From assembly GCF_009905375.1 (NCBI RefSeq), contig NC_133647.1:78482231-78546230 (forward strand): a DNA stretch of 64,000 bases, written 5' to 3'. A program made the translations under genes and the position numbers. Below the pieces are notes generated by a model. That model ran no database searches, was not told the DNA's origin, and saw only the letters and a list, made by a program, of their open reading frames with translations. This DNA is from Apium graveolens (taxonomy: Eukaryota > Streptophyta > Magnoliopsida > Apiales > Apiaceae). Of this stretch, positions 1 through 9,832 are shown in pieces (within the stretch, counting starts at the first letter, position 1; every line of letters starts with the position of its first letter).

Positions 1-1397
1 CACAGTACCATTCATCACATGTTCCCTAATAAAGTGGTACTTGATGTCTATGTGCTTTGTTCTTAAATGCTGTACTAGATTTTCACTGATGGCAATTACA
101 CTTGTGTTATCACAAAAAATGGAAATTCTATTCACTTGTAGACCATAGTCCAAAAATTGGATTTTCATCCACAAAATCTGTGCACAGAAACAACCAGCAG
201 CAATATATTCAGCTTCATCTGTAGAAGTAGAAACTGAATTTTTCTTTTTACTGTACCAGGACACAAGCTTGTTTCCTAGGAATTGACAGGTTCCTGTTGT
301 ACTTTTTCTGTCTATTTTACAACCTGCATAATCTGCATCTGAATAACCAGTGAGATCAAAACCAGAATCTCTAGGGTACCAAATGCCAAGTTTTGGTGTT
401 CTCTTCAGATATCTGAAAATTCTCTTGATAGCTACTAAGTGAGATTCTCTAGGATCGGCCTGAAATCTAGCACAAAGACAAGTAGAAAACATTATATCTG
501 TCCTACTAGCTGTTAAGTACAGAAGTGAGCCAACCGTGCCCCTATAGCTTGAAATATCCACAGACTTTTCAATAATGTTTAGTTCAAGCTTAGTTGCAGT
601 GGCCATGGGAGTTTTTACAGATGTGCAATCCATTAGATCAAACTTCATTAAAATATCATGAATGTATTTAGTTTGACTAATGAATATTCCATCACTAACT
701 TTCTTAACTTGTAAACGAAGAAAGTAAGTTAGTTCTCCCATCATGCTCATTTCATAATTACTTTGCATCAAATTGGCAAACTTTTTGCAAAGTTTTTCAT
801 ATGTAGAGCCAAATATATTATCATCTACATAGATTTGAACAAGTATACTAGAGCCATTAACATTTCTAAAGATAAAGTTTTATCAACAGTACCTCTTGCG
901 AAGTGATTTTCCAAAAGAAACTTTGATAAAGTGTCATACCAGGATCTAGGTGCTTGCTTCAGTCCATAAAGTGCATTCAAAAAGATAGTAGACATAATCT
1001 GGAAAATTTGAATCTTCAAAACCAGGAGGTTGGCTGACATAGACTTCCTCCTCTAAATCTCCATTTAGAAAAGCACTTTTGACATCCATTTGATAGACCA
1101 TAAAATTGGCATGAGCTGCATAGGCTAAGAAAATTCTGATGGCTTCAAGTCTTGCAACAGGAGTAAAAGTTTCATCAAAATCTATTCCTTCTTGTTGACA
1201 GTAGCCCTTAGCAACCAATCTAGCTTTGTTCCTTACCGCTATGCCATTTTCATCCATCTTGTTTCTGAATACCCTCTTGGTGTCAATTGGATTCTTTCCT
1301 TTAGGTTTGGGTACCAGCTTCCATACCTTGTTCCTTTTAAATTGGTTTAGCTCCTCCTGCATAGCTAAAATCCAATCAGGATCCAACAAAGCTTCTT
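1..1397 (-). pseudogene. pol: Element A reverse transcriptase and RNase H (broken, cut by window edge)
   Basis: RT copies the element RNA into DNA and RNase H removes the template. Piece 946-1389 holds the RVT_2 start ([47 protein letters not shown]). It then shifts frame, so [12 protein letters not shown] (near 930-970) lies in a separate piece. The YVDD active-site codons are at 820-831, in another frame from the upstream part. RNase H follows (1-340) with the terminal HFVPS/KHIDIKYHF region beyond the left edge. The region is homologous to D at 30772-31103 plus 34691-36080. Several frame breaks make it a pseudogene. Confidence 0.85.
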
Positions 1398-1938
1398 CTA
1401 CCTTCTTTGGTTCTTCCTTAGATAGGAAGCTGTTATATAGACATTCTTCTTGAGTTGCTCTCCTTGTTTGAACTTTAGAAGATGCATCACCAATGATGAG
1501 CTCAAAAGGGTGATCTTTAGTCCATTTCCTTTGTTGAGGTAGATTAGCTCTAGATGAAGAGGCCTCATTGTTGTCTTGATGTGTGACTGAGTTTTAATTA
1601 TGAGAAACTCCCCCTGAGTTTGTGAATCTTTGATTTGAGAAAGGGGAACTTTCTGTAGGTGATCTATTCTGACTTTTAACTTCTCTTGATGTTCTGATGG
1701 ATGATGCACTTTGTGTCCCGATGGATGAAGCTGATTGTCTCCCGAAAGATAAGGCAGATTGTCTCCCGACGGATGAAGTATTTTGTGACTCACCAGATGT
1801 TAAATTATGTGCTTCATTAGTTGTAGATTTTTCTGCATTATCCTTATTCACTATTTCTTGATCACTTTCGTCATCACTGTCATCAATAACCATCTCCACA
1901 TGAAATCTCCATCTTGCAGTCCTTCAATCATTTTATCA
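1398..1938 (-). pseudogene. pol: Element A linker between integrase and RT, with Ser/Gly/Arg/Gln repeats
   Basis: The linker between integrase and reverse transcriptase is open in part (1594-1899) and shows the repeated peptide SVGRQSA / SFGRQSA / SIGTQSA. The repeats are encoded by copies of the same CCGACGGAT-like DNA motif that fills the LTR (for example 1741-1772). Shifted frames (1398-1793) overlap, so at least one frameshift occurred. Element D has the same linker at 35960-36150. No enzymatic domain is recognisable. Confidence 0.7.
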
Positions 1939-2684
1939 TCAAACACAACATGTATTGATTCCATAGATGGTTCTTAGATTATAGACTCTATATGCCTTTT
2001 CCACAGCATATCCAATAAAAATTCCTTCATCTGCTTTAACATAAAACTTCCCATGTTGATCAGTTTGATTCCTTAAGATATAACATTTACATCCAAAGAC
2101 ATGAAGAAAATTTAGAGTTGGATTCCTATTCTTGAACAATTGGTAGGGAGTCATGCACTTTGCTTGATTAACCAAAGAGATATTCTGAGTGTAGCAGGCA
2201 GTATTCACAGCTTCAGCCCAAAAATATGTTGGTATCTTTGATTCTTCAAGCATTGTCCTTGCAGCTTCAATAAGTGATATGTTCTTCCTTTCCACCACTC
2301 CATTTTGTTGTGGAGTTCTTGCTACAGAAAACTCATGCATAATCCCATTCTCTTCACAAAATGATCTCATCACAGAATTCTTGAACTCAGTTCCATTGTC
2401 ACTCCTAATTCTTCTTACTTTAAAGTCAGGATGATTATTGACTTGCTTATGTGATTGATGATGATTTCACTAGCTTCATATTTGGACATTAGGAAATATA
2501 TCCAAGAGAACTTTGAGAAATCATCCATAATTACTAGGCAAAACCTTTTTCTTGAGATGGATAACACATTGAATGGTCCAAACATATCCATGTGTAACAA
2601 TTTCAAAGGTTCTTCAATTGTTGAATCAAGCTTCTTCTTGAAGGATGCTTTGATCTGCTTTCCTTTTTGGCAGGTATCACACAA
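1939..2684 (-). pseudogene. pol: Element A integrase core (broken)
   Basis: Integrase inserts the cDNA into the genome. Two open pieces carry it. Piece 2415-2684 starts with the second half of the HHCC zinc finger (CDTCQKGKQ) and contains the first catalytic Asp region (HMDMFGP). Piece 1939-2373 contains the glutamate region (NGVVERKN) and the C-terminal fold (HVFGCKCYILRN, DEGIFIGYAVEKAYRVYNL). The second Asp, in the SDNGTEF context of element D, lies at the junction near 2390-2400, where the reading frame shifts. No continuous integrase frame remains. Confidence 0.85.
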
Positions 2685-2699
2685 TCAATCCTTAGTAAA

Positions 2700-3200
2700 C
2701 TCCAATTGAGGAATACCTCTAACCAGTTCTTTCTTGACAAGCTCATTCATGGTCTTGAATTTTAGATGGGACAGCTTTTTGTGCCCCATAGCCAACTTTT
2801 ATCTTGACTTGCTTTACTGAGAAGACAAGTGACAGATTCTGCATTTGTTGAGTTGAGGTCAGCTAGATACACATTCCCTTTTCTCACTCCAGTGAGAACC
2901 ACTTTGTTGCTCTTTTTGTTTGTCACAACACAGGCTTCTGAATTGAAGGTTACTGAGTTGCCCTTATCACAAAGCTTGCTAATACTCAACAAATTATGCT
3001 TGATACCATCCACTAGGGCAACTTCTTCAATGATGACATTGTCTTTTGAAATCAAGCCATATCCCACAGTATAACCCTTGTTGTCAGCTCCAAAAGTAAT
3101 ACTTGGGCCAGCTCTTTCCTTGAACTCAGTGAGTAGGGTAGAATATCCAGTTATGTGCCTTGAGCAACCACTATCCAGATACCAAAGATTCTTTTTGTGT
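2700..3200 (-). pseudogene. pol: Element A aspartic protease and integrase zinc region
   Basis: The retroviral-type protease cleaves the Gag-Pol polyprotein. The catalytic D-S-G triplet is at 3167-3175, in the copia context LWYLDSGCSRH. The region downstream (2762-3067) matches the protease end and the start of the pre-integrase HHCC domain of element D at high identity. The HHCC domain is damaged: where D has a continuous WHKKLSHL stretch, A reads a garbled WGTKSCPI and the frame ends, so the first zinc-binding His residues are lost. Confidence 0.82.
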
Positions 3201-3222
3201 CCTTACACACATCAAAATCAAA

Positions 3223-5588
3223 TTAAGTTGATTTTGGTACCCAAGTTTCCTTGGGTCCTGCCTTGTTAGCTTTCTTCTTTGGTTTCTTAGGTTTGATCTC
3301 ATTTGACTTGGGAATTTCTGGTTCATCCTTTGTCATCTGAGTTGGACCTTTGAAACCAGTCATTAAAACAGAATTATCTTGCACATTTTGATTAACAGGA
3401 AAAGGCATGCTATTTGCAAACATGTTATTCCAGTAAGGCATGCTAAATGACATTTGAGGTATACTAAATACAGCATAATAAGAATTAGGTGCAAATGGCA
3501 TATTAGCAAATTGTGCATTCATAGGCATGGTAGGCTTGGCGATCATGTTGGGAAAAGAAGAGGTTGCAGACATAGGAGTAGGCATGGCAAGTTTGCAATT
3601 AACAGACAAATGATTAACACTACCACAATTAACAAAAATTTTTCTTGGAGCATATTTATCAGGTGTGTAGTTGTTATGTTTTTTTAATTCCTACTTTCCC
3701 ATTTCTATTATTTTTCTTTTTGGCTTTTGTTTTAACCTCAATCTTTTCTAAGCTGTCATTTAATTACTTGATGGACAGATGACCAACATTAACTTTCTTT
3801 TCCTTCCTGACTTGACTTGATTCTCCTGGAATAAAAATTTTAGAAACTGATCCATATTTCTCATTTAACTTAGCTAGCTTAGCTTTGCTAACTGGTTTAC
3901 TCACAGCCGACGGATGTGGCTCCTTATCACTCAATAGATAATCTTTTTGATTATCTGAATCATCCGTCGAATCCACATATGTAAGCAATCCTTCAACCAA
4001 ATTGGACTCAAGCTTCTCTTTACTCTTCTTTTAGGCTGCATCACAAAAGGACTCAATACCTTGATTTTCGGTTATTTGAGTATGGACAACTCTGGATGAT
4101 TTCCATGCCTTAATCACTTTATGTTCTTGTTCAAGCTGCTTCTTTAAAATCTCTTCTTTCTTCTAGGAATCAGTTAATTCATCCTTAGCAATCTTACACT
4201 CAATTCTCAATTTCTCAAATTCAATGAACTGAGACTCTAGGACATTATTCCTCTCACTTAAAAATCAGTTGTTTCTTTAATTTTAGCATTTTCCTTAGGA
4301 GGGGACTTAAGTGTAACACGCGCAGGTGATATAATTCTGTGGACATGTCATTTGTTACATCATTACACTCAGCTTTAGATAAATGTGCTAGGTTAGTGGT
4401 GATTACCTGATTGCTTGAAGAACTTGTTTTTTTTTAATCAGATTTGGCCATTAGGGCTAGATTGACATAGCTTATTTCTTCATCTTCATCCAATCCATCT
4501 GCAGCCCAATTATTCTCCTGTGTGATGAAAGCCCTTTCCTTTTTTTTTAGCAACTCAAAGTATTTCTGTTTATAATCAACAGGCTCAAACTTCTTTTTGC
4601 TAGAATCACACTTTCTATACTCGCTGGCAAAATTTCCTGCCAAGCCACATTTGAAACATTTGAATTTGGATTTATCCGCCATGTTTCTATTTGGCTTAGA
4701 TGCTCCAAATTTCTTTTTGAATTTGAGCTTGGCAAATATTCTAGATAGGAATGCTAGATGTTCATCAATATCATCCATGTCATCTTTGGCTCAAGTGATC
4801 TTCATTTTCAGCTACCAGCCCTTCACCCTTGTTTTCACAGACCTTTGATGTAGACTCAACAACTTCTACCTTCATCTCTTTCTCTTTCTCTAACTCAGTA
4901 ACCAGTGCTATGGACACTCATTTCTTCCTTCCTTTCTCCATCCTCTCATCTTGCTCTATTTCAAGCTCATAAGTTTTCAGGATGCCATACAGTCTCTCAA
5001 AGGCGAACTCCTTTTAATCCTATGAATTTCTCAATCAGACTATCATTGGCTTCCACTCCTTTGGAAGAGATCTAAGGAACTTGAGGTTAGAGTCTTTTGC
5101 TTGATAGACTCTTCCATGCAACTTAGAGCATTTAGTAGCTTTTGAAATCTATTAAAAATATCAGTGAGAGCCTCACTTTCTTCATAGTGGAAATGCTCAT
5201 ATTGCTGAATCAGTAGTTGCATCTTGTTCTCCCTTACTTGCTCAGTACCATCACAAATAATCTGGATTGTGTCCCAAACCTCTTTGGCTGTTTTACAGTT
5301 AATGATGTTATCAAACATATCACCATCAACTCCATTGAAAAATATGTTCATGGCCTTCTTATATTTCCTGACTTGCTCAGTATCAGGGTCTGACCATTCA
5401 TGCCTAGGTTTGGGAACAGATGGTTCATTGCCAGTTGTAGCTCTCATTGGTACATGAGGACCTCTCTCTACGCAATCCAAATAGGCCTCGTCTTGGGAAA
5501 GAAGATGTAGGTGCATTTTCACCTTCCAGTGGTGATAATTATCTTTGTCCAGAAATAGAATTTTGACTCCAAAATCCTTCTTGTTCAT
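3223..5588 (-). pseudogene. gag: Element A gag (disrupted)
   Basis: Gag coats the element RNA in cytoplasmic virus-like particles. The start (MNKKDFGVKILFLDKDNYHHW, 5588) lies just after the primer site and matches gag of element D. The UBN2-like capsid region (to about 5043) is followed by a CCHC zinc knuckle near 4615-4660 and a long charged, coiled-coil-like tail with low-complexity Met/Asn/Pro repeats (3223-3609). The frame is broken several times: separate open pieces are 5043-5588, 4434-4778, 3764-4000 and 3223-3609. The knuckle reads CFKCGLAGNFASEY, so both the His and the last Cys are lost. A second knuckle at the gag end has also lost its first Cys. The gene is dead. Confidence 0.85.
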
Positions 5589-5634
5589 CTTGCTATTTGT
5601 TGTGATCTTTACACTCTTTGTACTTCAAGAGCTT

Positions 5635-5646
5635 GCTCTGATACCA
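5635..5646 (-). other. Primer binding site of element A (initiator tRNA-Met type)
   Basis: The minus strand reads TGGTATCAGAGC two bases after the LTR end. This is the usual primer site complementary to the 3' end of plant initiator tRNA-Met. It fixes the LTR boundary and the element's orientation. Confidence 0.93.
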
Positions 5647-5648
5647 AT

Positions 5649-6683
5649 TGTTATTCCCTAATAATACAACAAGAATTACAGAAGGGGGGTTGAATGTAAT
5701 TCTGGCTACTTTTTCAGATTTTAAAACAGTTCTAACTTGATAAATATAACAGTGTTTGATTGGCAGTTGTGCGGGATAAAAAGATGATAGAAATTAAAAC
5801 ACTAAGTAATAAAAACAAAAGCTTTTAAAACTTTCTGGTGGACTTGAAAGTATTCACCATATATATATATATCAAATGAGAACCCTGTTAAGCTTGGATA
5901 GTTCACAGCTGCTTACAAGTTTGAACAACTAAACTATAGAGAAATGCTTACATGATATAGCTTGATATGTTTCTCTGAAAATGTATCTGCTTAGTTAATT
6001 ATTTTACTTGCTACACTTGGTTTATATATCACCAAATTTACATGACAATAAGACAAGATAATAAAACAAAACATATCTAGTCTAACTTCATGCTGCTTCA
6101 CTACTCTATTCCAGCATCTTTGAATATCTTCATAATTGCATGGAAATGGTAATGCTTCTTTGTTCTCAAATTCTTGCTTATCAGGCTGCCACATTCCTTT
6201 TGCAAACACCCGACGCATGTGACTGTGTTGTCACTATCAATAGCTATTTGAATTTGATCATCCGTCGGGTCTATGCTTGTCATCCATCGGTAAGCTTTGT
6301 TGTTCATCCGTCGGGAGTCTTGTAGATTATCCGTCGGGTGTCTATTTGTCACTTGACTCCATTTCACTTATATAGAATTACAAGACATCTCATATTTACA
6401 ATTAATCAACCTATTCTGCATATCAATCTAGTAGTCAACATGACTTACAGAACCCTAAGCAACCTACTTTACTAATACATGTTGTTTACAGAAATGTGCT
6501 ACAGTTCTTATTATTACATAAGCTACTCACTCGATGGATGTTAATCTGTCATCCATCGGGACTGTAAAGTTTATCCGTCGGGACTATATTAGATCATCCG
6601 TCGAGTGCTACAAAATACACTAAGTTAAATCTACTAAGGTGATTTGTTTAACTTATCATCAAGTTCACAACATATTCCTAACA
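5649..6683 (-). repeat. 5' LTR of element A (about 1035 bp)
   Basis: Read on the + strand it begins TGTTATTCCC and ends CCTAACA, with TG...CA ends. It is homologous to the LTRs at 17622-18636 and 52382-53414. A TATA box on the minus strand (GATATATAAACC, 6019-6030) marks the likely promoter. The stretch 6255-6605 carries several copies of ATCCGTCGGG or close variants such as ATCCATCGGG. Confidence 0.93.
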
Positions 6684-7104
6684 GAAACTTCTTGTCCTGC
6701 CTCTGTCCTTGATAACTGATCCTTTTATTATCTGTGGTATACATACCAACTCTCTTTTTCTTGCAGTCAATATTTGCCTTATACAAAGACAACCAATCCA
6801 TGCCTAGAATAACATCGAAGTCTCCTAACTCAAAAGGTATTAGGTCGACAGGGAAAATATACCCTGAAATCTCTATGGAACATTTAGGACGGAATTGACT
6901 TATAGGCACTTTATCTTTATTAGCCACCTCTATGGTCAAAGGTTCATCTAAGTCTTCCAACATCAATTGCATTTTATTCACAAAGTTCATAGATATAAAA
7001 GATTTGGACGCTCCCGAATCAAATAAAATGTTAACACGCACGGAATTAAGAGAAAGCGTACCTGCAACTACATCAGAATCATGAGCCGAAGATTTCTTGG
7101 TCAC
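6684..7104 (-). pseudogene. pol: Element B aspartic protease, truncated by element A
   Basis: The protease active site is NILFDSGASKSFIS, and the second conserved patch is ILGMDWLSLYKANIDCKKK. Both are standard for chromovirus-type gypsy proteases. The frame runs from 7104 down to the boundary with element A's LTR at 6683. The residues after that boundary (6634-6683) are LTR sequence read by chance. The equivalent in H (56426-56965) continues into a similar QWQKQDKKF tail, so the insertion hit shortly after the protease core. Confidence 0.88.
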
Positions 7105-7120
7105 CTTAAAGGTTCTAGCT

Positions 7121-7318
7121 CTAGAAGTACTGGTTGCTGGTCACTGATTTGCAATTCCTAACAATATGCCCCGCTTTGCCGCAACTACAACAAGTGATTC
7201 CTTGGGTCTCAGACTTGCACTCCGTGGAATAATGACCCTTCTGGCCACACTTAAAATAGCTGATATTTTCTCTGCACTGACCACTGTGCTTCTTTCTGCA
7301 TGTCTTACAATCGATCAC
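7121..7318 (-). pseudogene. gag: Element B gag nucleocapsid, zinc knuckles
   Basis: The nucleocapsid binds element RNA. Three Cys/His clusters are seen in a row: CKTCRKKHSGQC, YFKCGQKGHYSTEC and CCSCGKAGHIVRNC. The middle one has Tyr where the first zinc-binding Cys is expected, and element H has the same Tyr, so this may be a family trait and not decay. The piece lies between the capsid piece and the protease, with stops or shifts separating them. Confidence 0.8.
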
Positions 7319-7498
7319 TGGCTTACTAAACCTTATCGGGGTAGAACTAACTGAAGTGGTATTGGGCCTAGCCTGAGGGAAATTCTGTCTCCTGAACTTC
7401 CTATCCTTATTCTTTCCAAATCGGCGCTAAAACTTCTGACTTACTTCTCCTGGTTCTGACCTAGCAGGTCCACCTTCAAACTTACTTTTCTTCTCACC

Positions 7499-8281
7499 CT
7501 ACTCCTTAGCAGCTAACCTCTGGTCACTTTCTATCACTAAGGCAGCCTGAACTACCGAAGTATACGTCTTGAGTTGTAAGGCTACAACCCCACTCCTTAT
7601 CTCTCGCGTCAACCCTTGTTGAAACTGCTTCGCTCGCTGAGCTTCCGAACTCACATACTCTAGTGCTATACGGGCCAACTCTGTAAACTTAGCTTCGTAC
7701 TCTGTGACACTCCTGTCTCCTTGCTTCAACTCCAAAAACTCCATCTCCATCTGACTCTGGAGACAATCCGGAAAGTATTTTTCCAAGAACAGTTCTGTGA
7801 ATCTGGTCCATGGGACTGGACCTTCTCCTTCTAATGCTCGCGTAGACTCCCACCAATAGTTTGAATCATTCTTCAGAAAATAACTAGCATAATATGTCTT
7901 TAAATCCTCACTCACCTTGGTGAGTGCAAACACCTTCTCTATATCTTTCAACCATATCCTAGCAGCAACAGGATCCACTTCACCTTTAAATTATGGGGGT
8001 TTCACCACCTGGAAAGACTTAAAAATAACAACCTGATTTGTCCCCCTCATCTCATGCTGCTGCTGGATTTGTAGCTGTTGTTGTTGGATTTGCTGCTGTT
8101 GTTGATGTATGAGCTGTTGTTGTAGTTGTTATTATTGCTGTAATTGTTGTTGTCGCTACTGGAATTGCTGTTGTTGTTGGGCCAGCTGAGTAGACTGCTG
8201 ACGCAACAAATCCATCAATTCACTCATGGAGGGATCCCCAGCGGATCCGTTATTGGGTTGAGAATTCTTCTTTATTGGCAT
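7499..8281 (-). pseudogene. gag: Element B gag, matrix/capsid part (polyQ tract contains stops)
   Basis: Gag forms the particle. The likely start is the ATG at 8279-8281 (MPIKKNSQPNNGSAGD), shared with element H at 55323. A Gln-rich tract (about 8040-8220) encoded by CAG/CAA runs contains in-frame stop codons that look like CAG/CAA to TAG/TAA changes. The Retrotrans_gag domain follows (7499-7978: ARIWLKDIEKVF, KNDSNYWWES, WTRFTELFLEKYFPD, EYEAKFTELARIA), which is typical of Tekay/Del-type gag. The downstream knuckles at 7121-7318 are in another piece. Confidence 0.82.
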
Positions 8282-8943
8282 TCTCCTGAAACATAATAGT
8301 CATATATAAGAAAATTGATTGCTCTAAGCAGTTTATACATATGTATCAAGAGAGTGTTGCCACTAAGACAATATCCTTTTCCTCAGTTTAATTGGATCCA
8401 TCCTGAGTGAATAATCATAATCTAGAAATGCAAGCAACAGAAGCAACAATAATAGTAACACCAATAATAACAACGCACAAGTATATATAAAACTGAACAA
8501 CAAAATAAAGCAACTACTATACAATAACCAACAAAAATCCAACTGGTACAACTGAAAAGAAATCATCCAAATACACAACAAAACTAGCTATCATAGCATC
8601 CTCCGCCTACTACAAACTATCACAACATAATGTACATATATAAAGAAAACATCTACAGAACTCCTAAAAGCCAACTCTGAGCTCTGTATCTCTCTGCTGC
8701 AATCCTGGTCTAACCACTACCACTGCCACTGATAGAACCTAACTCAAACACCCGCCAGTTCACCAGGTCCTGGTACTGAATGGCTCTAAGCTCTGAGCTA
8801 ATAAAACGGTCAATGGATCTAGCCCTCTCAACAGCAGTCTGGGTCAAAGATCGCACACGGGCCTGCACATCGGGTGAAGGGGCAGAGATGCCCTGGAAAG
8901 GTCCAACTGGTATCTGATCAAGCTGTGCAGCCAGCCCCGAGCT

Positions 8944-9267
8944 CTACTCTCTAATGAAAGATCTATCCACCGTTTGGTGAACATGGTAGGGAATCCGAGA
9001 AAAGGTACCGCTAGGGGCAAAGAGAGGGAACAGAGGTCTCGAAGAGGAAGAACTAGGACCACAACCGGGAGGAAAATCTTTAACAGCAGACACAGACCTA
9101 CGTACCCAGTGAGGACGAACCCTAGGTCGAGGAATATCCCTCGATACGAAGGGAAGAACTGGTAGGGGAGGCATAGGAGTCTCCTCAGCTACAACGTCCA
9201 TGGTCCTCTCGGAGTCAGAGCTATCCGAGTCTGATGGGTTCTCCCGAGATGGAGAACTAGAGATCAC
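8944..9267 (-). CDS. Element B small ORF ahead of gag (ORF0), function unknown
   Basis: A 107-codon frame lies between the primer site and gag. It starts MISSSPSRENPSDSDSSDSE and continues with a Pro/Val-rich stretch and an Arg/Trp stretch (HWVRRS). The first 57 or so residues are clearly conserved in element H (54729-54929), although the two copies differ at many bases. It has no domain I recognise; it is acidic and Ser-rich at the N-terminus and basic further on. It could be a short extra protein, an upstream regulatory ORF, or a former gag N-terminus now separated from gag. The region between its stop and the gag start (8282-8943) shows no convincing ORF. Confidence 0.5.
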   Translation of the reverse strand: MISSSPSRENPSDSDSSDSERTMDVVAEETPMPPLPVLPFVSRDIPRPRVRPHWVRRSVSAVKDFPPGCGPSSSSSRPLFPLFAPSGTFSRIPYHVHQTVDRSFIRE

Positions 9268-9484
9268 AATAGACCACTGCCAACAGAATAAATATACAGG
9301 AAAGACACAACAAGGTCAAGGCATTTCTATCAAAACATTAATAGATGCTAGGGTAATGTCGTCGGAACCCTCGGCTGACTCTAAGGGTTTGCTCCTCTAT
9401 ATGAGTTGCTGACTCACACCTTAAGACACAACTCTATAACTTTTTAACTCAATTCCCAACCTGGATCAGGTACTTGAACCTGTA

Positions 9485-9496
9485 GCTCTGATACCA
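9485..9496 (-). other. Primer binding site of element B (initiator tRNA-Met type)
   Basis: The minus strand reads TGGTATCAGAGC two bases inside the LTR end. It is identical to the primer sites of A, D, G and H. Confidence 0.9.
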
Positions 9497-9498
9497 AC

Positions 9499-9801
9499 TG
9501 TGACGGCCTCAACCCCAGGGTCAGGAGTTGACGTCACCAAACACAATTACTAAAAATATAGGCATCAAGATTATTATTAAAACACACTAACTCAACCCCG
9601 AACCAAGATCCGATCCAGGTTCAAGTATGATCCAAGCTACACATTATTACAAACCGTTTATTCAAAATTCTGACACACTCTAACTTATTCAGCAACTCAT
9701 CAGACCGCATGTGGTCTGATACTAACTACCTCTAAGGAGCCGGGTCCTGAAGGGGCTGAAACACGGTTCGGCCAAGGTCTGATTGTTCTTCTAGGCATCT
9801 A

Positions 9802-9832
<31 letters not shown>

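Larger units (their letters stand above)
1..6683 (-). mobile_element. Element A: Ty1/copia (Sirevirus-like) retrotransposon, left end outside window
   Basis: On the minus strand the order from right to left is LTR, primer site, gag, protease, integrase, RT and RNase H, which is the copia order. The 3' LTR and any post-pol part lie left of base 1. The element interrupts gypsy element B directly after B's protease; the base pairs following its LTR (GAAAC, 6684-6688) should be one copy of the target duplication. It is the same family as element D, and it preserves the empty sites of two insertions found in D (331-335 for F, 5454-5458 for G). Several frameshifts and stops make it non-coding as it stands. 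Sirevirus assignment rests on the primer site, the CCHC gag, the long linker before RT and the post-pol ORF seen in D. Confidence 0.9.

Noticed and set aside
5635..5646. tRNA-like sequence at the TGGTATCAGAGC sites
   Set aside because: Only the 12 bases complementary to the tRNA 3' end are present; these are primer sites, not tRNA genes.
6255..6610. Repeated ATCCGTCGGG units resembling a CRISPR array
   Set aside because: Units are short, irregularly spaced and in both orientations, within a plant LTR.
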